Position numbers and translations under genes: made by a program
Notes under the pieces: model-generated
What the model saw: only the letters and a program-made list of their open reading frames with translations
What the model was told of the DNA's origin: nothing
Databases searched by the model: none
NCBI GenBank assembly: GCA_963628785.1
Contig: CAVGGQ010000037.1
Coordinates: forward strand, 1-19,819
DNA from: Apopatocola sp963628785
Lineage (GTDB): Bacteria > Bacillota > Clostridia > Oscillospirales > Oscillospiraceae
Length of the DNA: 19,819 bases
Reading direction: 5' to 3'
In this document: positions 1-6,991 of the stretch, in pieces
Layout of the letters: each line of letters starts with the position of its first letter
How positions within the stretch are numbered: the first letter of the stretch is position 1

Positions 1-1
1 C

Positions 2-907
2 AACATAGCCATATTCGGCCTTCTCAACCCCGGCGACCATGTGATCTCCACCGACCTGGAGCACAACAGCGTCCTCCGCCCGCTCTACCGTCTGGAAAAA
101 TCGGGCACGGAACTCACGTTTCTGCACGCCGACCGAAAGGGCTGCATTGATTATGACGATTTTGCGTGTGCGCTCCGCCCAAACACACGCGCCGTTGTCT
201 GCACGCATGCGTCCAATCTCACCGGAAATGCGCTGGATCTGGGCCGCATCGGCGCTTTTGCCCGCGAACACGGCCTGCTCTTTATCGTCGATGCCTCGCA
301 GACGGCGGGGAGCTTTGACATCAACGTGCAGCGCGACGGCATCTCGGTACTTTGCTTTACCGGTCATAAGGGGATGATGGCTCCGCAGGGAACCGGCGGC
401 CTCGTGATTGCTCCGGACGTGGAGATCCGCCCGCTCAAAACCGGCGGCACCGGCGTGCAGTCCTTCCTGCGCGAGCAGCCGGATGCATATCCCACGCGCC
501 TCGAGAGCGGCACGCTCAACGGACACGGCATTGCCGGACTGAGTGCAGCCGTGGACTTCCTGCGCGAGATCACGCCCGCGGCCGTTCACGCGCACGAGAC
601 GGCGCTTATGCAGGCATTTTACCATAAGGTATCGGCTCTGCCGGATGTGACGGTGTACGGCGACTTTGCGCACGATCGCGCACCGATCGTCGCGCTGAAC
701 ATCGGCGATATGGATTCCGGCGAGACCGCAGCCATTCTTTCGGATGATTACGGCATTGCCACGCGCTCCGGCGCGCATTGTGCCCCGCGCATGCACGAAG
801 CTCTCGGCACGACGGATCAGGGCGCGGTGCGGTTTTCCTTCGGCTGGTTTAATACTTCGGAAGAAGCGGAAGCTGCCGCCGAGGCGGTTCGGGAGATTGC
901 GGAATGA
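2..907 (+). CDS. Class V aminotransferase, cysteine desulfurase family (5'-truncated)
   Basis: PLP-dependent enzyme of the type that takes sulfur (or selenium) from cysteine or selenocysteine and holds it as an active-site persulfide. The reading frame is open from base 2, and the residues before the GTG at 41 (NIAIFGLLNPGDH) already match the family, so the true start lies upstream of the window and GTG 41 is internal. The PLP-binding lysine is in FTGHKGMMAP (codon 368-370). The catalytic cysteine is in RSGAHCAPR (Cys codon 779-781). That RxGxHCAP context fits the TIGR01977-type subgroup better than housekeeping IscS or NifS. The stop overlaps the start of the DUF3343 gene by ATGA, so the two are probably translationally coupled. 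The neighbours (DUF3343, LysR, YedE, TusA-like) point to selenium or sulfur trafficking. The family call is firm; the substrate is inferred. Confidence 0.9.
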   Translation, partial: NIAIFGLLNPGDHVISTDLEHNSVLRPLYRLEKSGTELTFLHADRKGCIDYDDFACALRPNTRAVVCTHASNLTGNALDLGRIGAFAREHGLLFIVDASQTAGSFDINVQRDGISVLCFTGHKGMMAPQGTGGLVIAPDVEIRPLKTGGTGVQSFLREQPDAYPTRLESGTLNGHGIAGLSAAVDFLREITPAAVHAHETALMQAFYHKVSALPDVTVYGDFAHDRAPIVALNIGDMDSGETAAILSDDYGIATRSGAHCAPRMHEALGTTDQGAVRFSFGWFNTSEEAEAAAEAVREIAE

Positions 908-1140
908 AAGCAAGAGAAAAGAAAGAATATGTAATTTTCACCTTCTATACGACAGCTGCCGCCATGGCCATGGAAAAGCTCTGCCAGACGCGGAGCATTC
1001 CCGGACGGTTGATCCCCGTGCCGCGAAGCATTACCGCCGACTGCGGCATCGCATGGGCTGCCGCACCGTCCGAGCGCGAGCGCATAGAGAAGGAGCCCGG
1101 AATTCCGGAAATTTCCGGCGTATGGATACGAGAACTTTGA
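904..1140 (+). CDS. DUF3343 protein, putative Se/S carrier-like
   Basis: Small 78-residue protein. The N-terminus EYVIFTFYTTAAAMAMEKL followed by GRLIPVPRSITADCGIAW fits DUF3343, which is described as putative Se/S carrier-like and is repeatedly found with cysteine-desulfurase-family proteins, YedE and YedF. The conserved single cysteine in TADCGIAW is the likely chalcogen-carrying residue (inference). The start ATG overlaps the upstream stop (ATGA), so it is co-translated with the aminotransferase. The LysR gene begins 13 bp after its stop. The length is normal for the family and no membrane segment is visible. Biochemical function is not established; carrier activity is a hypothesis from context. 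Confidence 0.8.
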   Translation: MKAREKKEYVIFTFYTTAAAMAMEKLCQTRSIPGRLIPVPRSITADCGIAWAAAPSERERIEKEPGIPEISGVWIREL

Positions 1141-1153
1141 TGAGGAAAACGAT

Positions 1154-2056
1154 ATGCAGACACTCAACTTAAAACAGCTCGAAGTTTTTTGCGCCGTAGT
1201 TGAGCAGGGCAGCTTCACGGCGGCCGCGGAGACGCTCTATCTTGCGCAGTCTACCGTGAGCGGGCATATTCTTGCCCTGGAAAAGGACATCGGCGTACCG
1301 CTGCTTATCCGCTCCGGCAAACGCCGCATCACGCTCACCGAGGAGGGACGGCGCGTATACGACCATGCGCACGCCATTCTCCAAAGCTGCAGCGAGTTCT
1401 CGCGGGAACTGGAGGAGCAGACCTCGCGCGAGGTATCACTCGCGGCATCCTCGATCCCGATGCAGTACATTCTGCCGGCTCTCGTGACGGAGTTTTCGAA
1501 AACACATCCGGATTTTCGTTTTCTGCTCCACAGCGGCGACAGCGCGAGCGTGCACGACGCCGTGCTGCAGGGAGAGACACACCTCGGCTTTGTCGGCGCG
1601 GTCATGAATGCACGCGAGCTGCAGTACGACTGCATCGCTTCCGATCCGCTGGTTCTCGTCGCACCGGATACTCCGTGCTATCACGCCATGTACGATGCCG
1701 GTCGGCCCGGAAACGACTTGCTCGGCGAGCCGCTGATCTTCCGTGAGGGCGGTTCGGGTACGCAGCTTGCCGGACAGCGCTTTTTCACAGAGAACAGCAT
1801 CGACACCGGCTCACTGCGCATCGTGGCGCGCATGGACAACAGTGAGGCGGTGCTCCGTGCCGTCGGCTGCGGCCTCGGCTGTGCCGTTGTGTCCGGCCTC
1901 GCCGCGAGCGCCACGAAGGAGCTTCTCGCCTTCCCGCTTGTCGGAAAGAACAATGAGCACGAGATCTACATGATCCGCGCGCGCGACCGCCGGCCGACGA
2001 AGGTCGCTCGCGAATTTATCGAATACATTCTCGACCGGACGAGGATAAAAACCTGA
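1154..2056 (+). CDS. LysR-family transcriptional regulator, selenium-cassette type
   Basis: 300-residue LysR regulator. The N-terminal winged helix-turn-helix spans about residues 4-62 (LKQLEVFCAVVEQGSFTAAA, then the recognition helix AQSTVSGHILALEKDIG and the RSGKRRITLTEEGRRVYDHA wing). It is followed by a periplasmic-binding-protein-like effector domain (about 90-295). A LysR subgroup is known as selenium-metabolism-associated, and the position between DUF3343 and YedE matches that group. It is encoded in the same direction as its likely targets rather than divergently. The downstream gap holds a candidate operator and a promoter with a weak -35, as expected for a LysR-activated yedE gene. 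The start ATG 1154 is preceded by a GAGGAAAA Shine-Dalgarno. The effector molecule is unknown. Confidence 0.85.
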   Translation: MQTLNLKQLEVFCAVVEQGSFTAAAETLYLAQSTVSGHILALEKDIGVPLLIRSGKRRITLTEEGRRVYDHAHAILQSCSEFSRELEEQTSREVSLAASSIPMQYILPALVTEFSKTHPDFRFLLHSGDSASVHDAVLQGETHLGFVGAVMNARELQYDCIASDPLVLVAPDTPCYHAMYDAGRPGNDLLGEPLIFREGGSGTQLAGQRFFTENSIDTGSLRIVARMDNSEAVLRAVGCGLGCAVVSGLAASATKELLAFPLVGKNNEHEIYMIRARDRRPTKVAREFIEYILDRTRIKT

Positions 2057-2094
2057 AACATGGAGGCCCTGTTGATGCAGCGCCCCTGCTTCCG

Positions 2095-2119
2095 ATCGTT
2101 TTCAATCGGTTCTAACGAT
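2095..2119. promoter_or_regulatory. Candidate LysR operator: inverted repeat upstream of yedE-type gene
   Basis: Perfect 6-bp inverted repeat ATCGTT-N13-AACGAT. It lies just past the lysR stop and upstream of both TATAAT hexamers in this gap. A second, weaker inverted pair (TCTAA 2111-2115 and TTTAGA 2124-2129) overlaps its right arm. The size and placement are compatible with LysR binding, but no footprinted homologue is known to me, so this is only a candidate. Confidence 0.4.
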
Positions 2120-2178
2120 ATAATTTAGAGTAATATCCGATTTATCGTGTGGAATTTCCCGGATGCATGCCGTATAAT
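2119..2178 (+). promoter_or_regulatory. Candidate promoter(s) for yedE-tusA
   Basis: Two perfect TATAAT hexamers lie in the gap, at 2119-2124 and 2173-2178. The second is better placed, about 70 bp before the GTG start at 2246. Neither has a good TTGACA at 16-18 bp: TGGAAT at 2150-2155 is the best for the second. A strong -10 with a poor -35 fits activator-dependent transcription. The remaining 2179-2245 stretch is an ordinary leader ending in the Shine-Dalgarno GAGAGGG. Confidence 0.5.
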
Positions 2179-2245
2179 ACGAGTGTAAATTAAGGGATAT
2201 CTCCACGGAACAAAGAGATTATCCAACGAATGAGAGGGAAAAACT

Positions 2246-3310
2246 GTGAAATCTTGGCTCAAAAACAACTGGCTGATCCTCGTCACCGGCCTTGTTATCG
2301 GCATTGCGGCGCTCGTTCTCGGTGCGCACGGCAACCCCGGCAACATGGGCTTCTGCATTGCCTGCTTCCTGCGCGATGCCGCCGGCTCGCTCGGTATGCA
2401 TTCTGCGGGCAAGGTGCAGTATTTCCGTCCGGAAATCGTCGGCATCATCCTCGGTTCTCTGATCGCCGCCCTGCTCGCCAAGGAGTTTAAAGGCCGCGGC
2501 GGCTCCTCCCCGATGGTTCGCTTCATTCTCGGCGTATTTGTTATGATCGGTGCTCTGATGTTCCTCGGCTGCCCGCTCCGCATGGTCATCCGTATCGGCG
2601 GCGGCGACTGGAATGCTCTGGTCGGCCTTGTCGGCTTCATCGTCGGCATCCTCGTCGGCGTTGTGTTTCTCAAGAAAGGCTTCACGCTCGGCTGCAGCTA
2701 CAAGCAGACGACCGCGGAAGGCGCCGCGTTCCCCGTAATCTATGCTCTTCTCTTCGTCCTCTGGCTGGCTGCACCCACGCTCTTCAAGTTCTCCGAAGAA
2801 GGCCCCGGCAGCAAGCATGCCATCTGGATCCTCTCCCTGGTTGCCGGTCTCGTGGTCGGCGCTCTCTGCCAGCGCAGCCGTATGTGCATGGTCGGCGGCA
2901 TCCGCAACGCTGTCATGTTCAAGGACTTCGGTCTTGTCGCCGGCTTCATCATGGTTATCCTTACTGTGCTCGTCGGCAATCTCATCCTCGGCAAGTTCAA
3001 CCCGGGCTTTGCCGATCAGCCGGTTGCTCACAGCGACGGTCTCTGGAACTTCCTCGGCACCGCGTTGATGGGCTGGGCATGCGTCCTGCTCGGCGGCTGC
3101 CCGCTCCGCCAGCTCATCCTGGCCGGACAGGGCGAGAGCGACAGCGCAATCACCGTTCTCGGCATGATGTGCGGTGCGGCGTTCTGCCACAACTTCAACC
3201 TCGCCTCCTCCACCGACGGCCCGACCGCCAACGGCAAGATCGCCGTTATCATCGGCTTTGTCGTAGCTCTCGTCATCTCCCTGCTTTTCACGAGAAAGGC
3301 GGAAGAGTAA
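2246..3310 (+). CDS. yedE: YedE-family putative selenium/sulfur transporter
   Basis: 354-residue polytopic inner-membrane protein of the YeeE/YedE family. About ten hydrophobic segments are visible, the first at residues 9-27. The family's cysteine signatures are present twice, consistent with an internally duplicated fold: GCPLR at about 108-112 and again at 284-288. Others are GFCIACF (Cys37, Cys40), GCSYKQT (Cys150), and Cys208 with Cys214 in LCQRSRMCMVGG. YeeE relatives import thiosulfate through such cysteines; the YedE branch found with YedF, DUF3343 and LysR is predicted to handle a selenium species. I chose GTG 2246, which is preceded by GAGAGGGAAAAACT; an earlier ATG at 2230 is in another frame. 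The next gene starts directly after its TAA. The gene symbol is by family resemblance. Confidence 0.85.
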   Translation: MKSWLKNNWLILVTGLVIGIAALVLGAHGNPGNMGFCIACFLRDAAGSLGMHSAGKVQYFRPEIVGIILGSLIAALLAKEFKGRGGSSPMVRFILGVFVMIGALMFLGCPLRMVIRIGGGDWNALVGLVGFIVGILVGVVFLKKGFTLGCSYKQTTAEGAAFPVIYALLFVLWLAAPTLFKFSEEGPGSKHAIWILSLVAGLVVGALCQRSRMCMVGGIRNAVMFKDFGLVAGFIMVILTVLVGNLILGKFNPGFADQPVAHSDGLWNFLGTALMGWACVLLGGCPLRQLILAGQGESDSAITVLGMMCGAAFCHNFNLASSTDGPTANGKIAVIIGFVVALVISLLFTRKAEE

Positions 3311-3523
3311 ATGAAAACGATCGATGCACGTGGCTTTGCCTGCCCGCAGCCGGTCATCATGGCACAGCGCGCCGTGAAGGCCGATGCTCCGAGTGAACTG
3401 CAGGTTCTGGTGGACAACAAATGTGCCGTGGAAAACGTGACCCGCTTCGGCGAAAGCCAGGGCTACACCGTGTCCGTGAAAGACGGCGATGACGATGATT
3501 TCACCGTAACGCTGCATAAATAA
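3311..3523 (+). CDS. TusA/YedF-like sulfur carrier protein (short form)
   Basis: 70-residue protein of the TusA/SirA fold. It begins MKTIDARGFACPQPVIMAQR, where Cys11 in the CPQPV motif is the persulfide- or perselenide-carrying residue of the family. An acidic run (DGDDDD) precedes the last strand. Classical selenium-metabolism YedF is roughly 190-200 residues, with this TusA-like half joined to a DsrE-like half. Here only the first half is present, and the frame closes cleanly in TAA before a terminator, so this looks like a genuine short form rather than a frameshift product. It starts at the base after the yedE stop (TAAATG), so the two are co-translated. Its likely role is to accept the chalcogen from the transporter or desulfurase and pass it on. 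Confidence 0.85.
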   Translation: MKTIDARGFACPQPVIMAQRAVKADAPSELQVLVDNKCAVENVTRFGESQGYTVSVKDGDDDDFTVTLHK

Positions 3524-3539
3524 TTCTGCCCCCTTTTAC

Positions 3540-3576
3540 GGCGCTCTCTGCCTTGCTGCAGGGAGCGCCGTTTTAT
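3540..3576 (+). terminator. Rho-independent terminator of the Se/S cassette
   Basis: A 12-bp stem (3540-3551 with 3558-3569, one G-U pair in RNA) encloses the loop CTTGCT and is followed by GTTTTAT. It lies 16 bp after the tusA-like stop. Confidence 0.9.
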
Positions 3577-3612
3577 CCTGCCCGGCGTTCTTTCGAAAAG
3601 ATATGGATTTTC

Positions 3613-3641
3613 TTGACCTCACGGTGTTTTTCTGGTACAAT
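3613..3641 (+). promoter_or_regulatory. Sigma-A promoter for the SH3-domain protein
   Basis: TTGACC (3613-3618), 17-bp spacer, TACAAT (3636-3641), with an extended -10 TGG just before the hexamer. It sits between the preceding terminator and the gene start at 3698, so the gene is transcribed on its own. Confidence 0.8.
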
Positions 3642-3697
3642 GAGCTGATATAATTTCGTATGCCCGCGTGGGATATTTCTTTACCGGGAGGGTGCTT

Positions 3698-4420
3698 ATG
3701 GATTATTACGACGAAGATGAATACGAAGAAGAACCGGAAGAGCAGTACCATGATCCTCTCAAGGCTCTGGTTATTGCGCTTATCGTTGTCTGTCTTCTCT
3801 TTGCTGGCATCGGCGTTTACCTTTTCCTGCAGCTGAACAGCGCAAACGAGCGCGCGGATTATCTCTCCTCGCAGCTCACGAGCGTGCAGACGGAGCTGGA
3901 TGCGATCCGCGCCGAACAGGCTGCGGCCACGCCGACGCCCGAGCCGACCGCCGTGCCGACACCTACGCCCGAGCCGACCGCCGTGCCGACACCTACGCCC
4001 GAACCGACGCCGACCTCGTCGCCTACGCCCGAACCGACGCCCGTGCCGCTGCGCGAGGCTGTCACGGCGGAAATGCTCGGGGATGTCTATCGTCCGGAAG
4101 ATTCCCTGTGGCTCGATGAGGCGGAGACTGCCGTTGTCATTCCGTACATGCTCGCCGTCCACTACGGCCCCGGCATGGATTGGGGCGAGAACATGGCACT
4201 CAATATGAATGATACCGTGGAGATCCTCGCCAAGCAGAACGGCTGGTTCCTTGTGCGCACCACGACCGGACGCTACGGCTGGACTGCCGGAGAGTATCTG
4301 CGCATCACGGCCGTCGAAGCGACCGCGACCCCCGAGGAGAGCACCTCGGCCGATACCATCACCCCCGAAGCTCCCGCCACCGCAGCCCCCACCGAAGCCA
4401 CAAGCCCCGATCTGGGCTGA
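3698..4420 (+). CDS. Membrane-anchored SH3-domain protein with Pro/Thr-rich stalk
   Basis: 240-residue single-pass protein. The cytoplasmic N-terminus is very acidic (MDYYDEDEYEEEPEEQ). One transmembrane helix follows (about 24-46, ALVIALIVVCLLFAGIGVYL). A short coiled-coil-like stretch then leads (about 48-72) into a Thr-Pro-Glu-Pro stalk of four near-identical decapeptides. A C-terminal bacterial SH3-like domain (about 130-210) contains VHYGPGMDWGENMALNMNDT and NGWFLVRTTTGRYGWTAGEY, the usual surround-recognition pattern. The tail is again Thr/Pro/Ala-rich. The topology implies display of the SH3 domain outside the membrane, probably at cell-wall peptide (family knowledge plus inference). 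ATG 3698 is preferred to GTG 3668 because GGGAGGGTG lies just upstream of it. The stop abuts the 160-bp repeat. Confidence 0.8.
   Translation: MDYYDEDEYEEEPEEQYHDPLKALVIALIVVCLLFAGIGVYLFLQLNSANERADYLSSQLTSVQTELDAIRAEQAAATPTPEPTAVPTPTPEPTAVPTPTPEPTPTSSPTPEPTPVPLREAVTAEMLGDVYRPEDSLWLDEAETAVVIPYMLAVHYGPGMDWGENMALNMNDTVEILAKQNGWFLVRTTTGRYGWTAGEYLRITAVEATATPEESTSADTITPEAPATAAPTEATSPDLG
3931..4050 (+). repeat. Four tandem 30-bp units coding the Pro-rich stalk
   Basis: Four head-to-tail units of 30 bp (3931, 3961, 3991, 4021) share the core CCTACGCCCGAGCCGACCG. The first two are almost identical and the last two have drifted at synonymous and near-synonymous sites. Each unit encodes about ten residues around TPEPTAVPTP. 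The in-frame period would allow the stalk to change length by slippage or recombination. Confidence 0.9.
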
Positions 4421-4579
4421 GGAAATACCGCACAATGTCGTCTGCGGCGCTTTGCGGATCTTTTTCGCCGAATCCGCGTCATCAAGCCTTGCCATACACA
4501 AAGTATGGCTGCGGCTCTCTTCCTCGATTTGGCGAAAAATCTCTCACAAATCGCTCTTGCCGAATTATGCGGTGTTGCC
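4421..4579 (+). repeat. 160-bp palindromic intergenic repeat, copy A
   Basis: Non-coding element homologous end to end with 12444-12603. Terminal inverted repeats of about 16 bp (left end contains ATACCGCACAAT, right end ATTATGCGGTGTT) enclose nested stems. One is a 14-position stem (4461-4474 with 4526-4539, one G-U). The apical hairpin is GCCATAC-ACAAA-GTATGGC (4491-4509). The element starts at the base after the SH3-gene stop codon and ends about 25 bp before a terminator stem. Small open frames inside it are not convincing genes. It has no transposase, so it is MITE-like or REP-like at best. The name of the repeat family, if any, is not known to me. Confidence 0.85.
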
Positions 4580-4605
4580 CTGGCAACATACCGCCAAATG
4601 CAGAC

Positions 4606-4650
4606 CGGCGGCGTTCCCGCAAATTCGGGAACGCCGCCGACTTTTACTTT
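4606..4650 (+). terminator. Rho-independent terminator after repeat copy A
   Basis: Perfect 14-bp GC-rich stem (4606-4619 with 4626-4639), loop CAAATT, followed on the + strand by ACTTTTACTTTTG. It ends the SH3-gene transcript, which must therefore include repeat copy A. On the - strand the same stem follows the CotH gene stop at 4655 but lacks a good U-tract, so its use in both directions is possible but weaker. Confidence 0.85.
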
Positions 4651-4654
4651 TGTG

Positions 4655-6991
4655 TCAAAATCCGAAGTATTCTTTGCGTGTCTCGCTGTTGACGCCTAAT
4701 GCGGCGCAGAGCTTTTTTACGCTCAGCGTTTCGTAGTCGTTGTCGATGAAAAAGCTGCGGAGAGCATTGCAGGCTTTCTCCCAGGCGGCTATGGTGCCGT
4801 TCCAGCGGTTTCGCTCACGCGCCATTTCCGGCGCGAGCAGATCGTGCAGCGCATCGATCTCCGCGAGAACGTTCTCATTGGAAAGCGTCGTTTTTATAAG
4901 CTCCGCATACCGTGTGAGCACGCGGTTACGAAAGTCCTCGCTCTTCAGGAGCCATTGGACGATCTGCGAGATCTGCGTCGCGTCCGAGGAGCAGAGATAG
5001 GTAAAGCAGCTTTCCGATGTCTGGAACGCCCAGTCGAGATCATAGAATGCAATCTGCCACTTGCCGCCCTTCGTGCGGAAGTAGCGCAGATTGGTGTGAA
5101 GATCCACGTTGCAGCAGTAGCCTTCGAAAATGAACCAGTCGATCATGCTGTCGATATCAAATGCCTCGCAGAAACGCTCATACGCCTCGTCGTACGAGAG
5201 CGTCGTGCTCTTGGTGTATACGAACGCCTCTTTGTAGAGCGAAGAGGAAGAGCTGACGGGAGAAGTGAACATCTCCACGTCGTCCTTCACTGTGCCGGTG
5301 CGGTTGGCATAGTACTGCTGCGTGAGATCGTCCTTCAGACAGTAAATGCCGTAATATTTGCCGTTGATGTAAAGGACACAGTAGCGCGTTCGCTGCGTGG
5401 GCGTTTTTTCGCCGGCCTGCAGACAGAGCTCCTGCATCAGCTCCGAGCGGAACACCGTGGTGGGGTAGTCCTGCCCGACGCGGAGGGAGAGTGAGGAAAA
5501 TTCTGTTGTGCCGTCGCCGAAAATATCATAGGAGAGCAGCTCCGTACCGTAACAGCTGCGGAATTTCACGCCGAGACTTTTTTTCGGGAGCATGAGACTG
5601 GTGTGCCCCTTCAGCTCCACACCGCAGTCGAGTGAGAAGCTTCCGCCGTCCTCATAGAAGGCGAGGCTTGCCGAAAATTCCCTGTCGCGCGTGCCGTTTT
5701 CGTATGCGGTTTTGAAAGACGACGGCGTGTCCGTCACGAGCGAGACCACCGGCAGAGTGTGCCCCTCGTTAAGGAAATAGTTGAGCGTGAGCGTTCGCGA
5801 GGGTGCACCGCCCTCTTCGATGCAAACGGCACGAAGGACGGTCGTTTCTTTGATGGTGAGCGTGTCGGTATAGAGCGTGCTCTTCGCCGTCGGCGCGGAG
5901 CCGTCCGTGGTGTAGTATATGTCGCCGACACCGGAGAGCGCCACCTGCAGGGAAGAGCAGTTTTCGAATACGCCGGACTCCGTGTCTGCCGACGGCATTT
6001 CGGATACATAGCGATACGATTCACCGCTGTTTTCCGCTTTGGGTGTCGGAGCCCACAGATAGAAAAAGCCGGCCTCATTTTTCAGCCGCCCCATGCTGCG
6101 ACTGCGCGGGAGATCGTGCACCCACACAAAATCACACGCTGCCGTTTCGCCGGCATGCGTGAGATAGACCGATTCGCTCGCACCGTTGAGCGCGAAAGGC
6201 GCATAGTATGTGCCCGGCGTCGTTTTCTCCCCGGTGCAGTAGATGAGGACGGTCTTCCCGGCCGCGAGCTTGACATTCGGGAGCGTCCACTGCAGCAGAT
6301 CCTTGCGCGAGTCGGAGAGGCAGTAGTCCGAGAGCCGGATCGTTTTTTTCGACACATTCTTAAGCTCGATCCAGTCATATTTTTCCCCGGTTTTCGAGTC
6401 ATTGTATGCGCCGTTGGCCGTCATGACCTCGTTGATGATGAGGTCGGACGCCGGTTCGCGCGACGCACAGAATTCTTCATATCCAGTGAGCGTGTTCTCG
6501 TAGCCGGGCGTGGCCCATGCGCTTTCGACAAACTCGCCCGAGGCGTCGCGGCAGAGCACACAGTCATGCCCGCGCTCCGGGTCGCAGTCGGCGCGGTCGG
6601 CGATCGTGCCGTCCGCCGTGAGGAGATAGAGCGACTCACCCTCGCCGAGCGCGAAGCTCGTGTGGAGCTCTCCCTCGGTCCGGTTCTTGCCGGAGGCGAA
6701 TACGACGAGAAACTCAGCGCTCCGGAGCGTCACGGCGGGAAAGTCCCAGACGGTCTTGCCGTCCGATACGCTCCAGCCCTTGAGCGACACGGCCTTGTTC
6801 GATGTATTCTCCAGCTCGAACCAGTCGGAGAAGTCGCCGTCCGCGTCCTGCAGCGTCGCGTGGTTTTTATACATCATTTCGGAAATGCGCACGCCGTCCG
6901 AGCCGCTTTTCATATCCGCCGCGAGCGCGGTCGGCATGAGCAGCAGCACGGCGAGCAGCGCCGCGGCAATGCGTATGGCTCTTTTTTTCAT
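4655..6991 (-). CDS. Secreted protein with two lamin-tail domains and a CotH kinase-like domain
   Basis: 778-residue exported protein. The signal peptide is clear (MKKRAIRIAAALLAVLLLMP, then TALAADM with a likely cleavage after ALA). Two lamin-tail (LTD) beta domains follow at about 35-165 (ISEMMYKNHATL, WFELENTS) and 185-325 (IINEVMTANGAY, DWIELKNVS). Next is a chitobiase-C/Fn3-associated segment near 355-405 (YYTTDGSAPT). The CotH domain runs from about 410 to the end, with YINGKYYGIYCLKDDL, VDLHTNLRYF and FYDLDWAFQ carrying family acidic and His residues. CotH of Bacillus spores is an atypical protein kinase; whether this one phosphorylates anything is unknown. ATG 6991 is preferred over GTG 6997: GGAGGAG is 8 nt from the ATG, and ATGA overlaps the RNA methyltransferase stop. 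It is the last gene of its operon. Confidence 0.85.
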   Translation of the reverse strand: MKKRAIRIAAALLAVLLLMPTALAADMKSGSDGVRISEMMYKNHATLQDADGDFSDWFELENTSNKAVSLKGWSVSDGKTVWDFPAVTLRSAEFLVVFASGKNRTEGELHTSFALGEGESLYLLTADGTIADRADCDPERGHDCVLCRDASGEFVESAWATPGYENTLTGYEEFCASREPASDLIINEVMTANGAYNDSKTGEKYDWIELKNVSKKTIRLSDYCLSDSRKDLLQWTLPNVKLAAGKTVLIYCTGEKTTPGTYYAPFALNGASESVYLTHAGETAACDFVWVHDLPRSRSMGRLKNEAGFFYLWAPTPKAENSGESYRYVSEMPSADTESGVFENCSSLQVALSGVGDIYYTTDGSAPTAKSTLYTDTLTIKETTVLRAVCIEEGGAPSRTLTLNYFLNEGHTLPVVSLVTDTPSSFKTAYENGTRDREFSASLAFYEDGGSFSLDCGVELKGHTSLMLPKKSLGVKFRSCYGTELLSYDIFGDGTTEFSSLSLRVGQDYPTTVFRSELMQELCLQAGEKTPTQRTRYCVLYINGKYYGIYCLKDDLTQQYYANRTGTVKDDVEMFTSPVSSSSSLYKEAFVYTKSTTLSYDEAYERFCEAFDIDSMIDWFIFEGYCCNVDLHTNLRYFRTKGGKWQIAFYDLDWAFQTSESCFTYLCSSDATQISQIVQWLLKSEDFRNRVLTRYAELIKTTLSNENVLAEIDALHDLLAPEMARERNRWNGTIAAWEKACNALRSFFIDNDYETLSVKKLCAALGVNSETRKEYFGF

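Noticed and set aside
41..43. GTG at 41 as the start of the aminotransferase.
   Set aside because: The frame is open to the window edge, and the preceding residues are conserved in the family, so the gene is truncated by the window.
2219..3517. Long open frame (432 codons) on the minus strand opposite yedE-tusA.
   Set aside because: It is antisense to a clear transporter with conserved motifs. Its product is Asp/Glu/His-rich without domains, a usual artefact of GC-rich codon bias.
4435..4699. Small open frames across repeat copy A (also across copy B near 12246-12694).
   Set aside because: The matching frames in the two copies are not conserved as protein. Conservation follows DNA pairing instead, so they are unlikely genes despite probably being called in automatic annotations.
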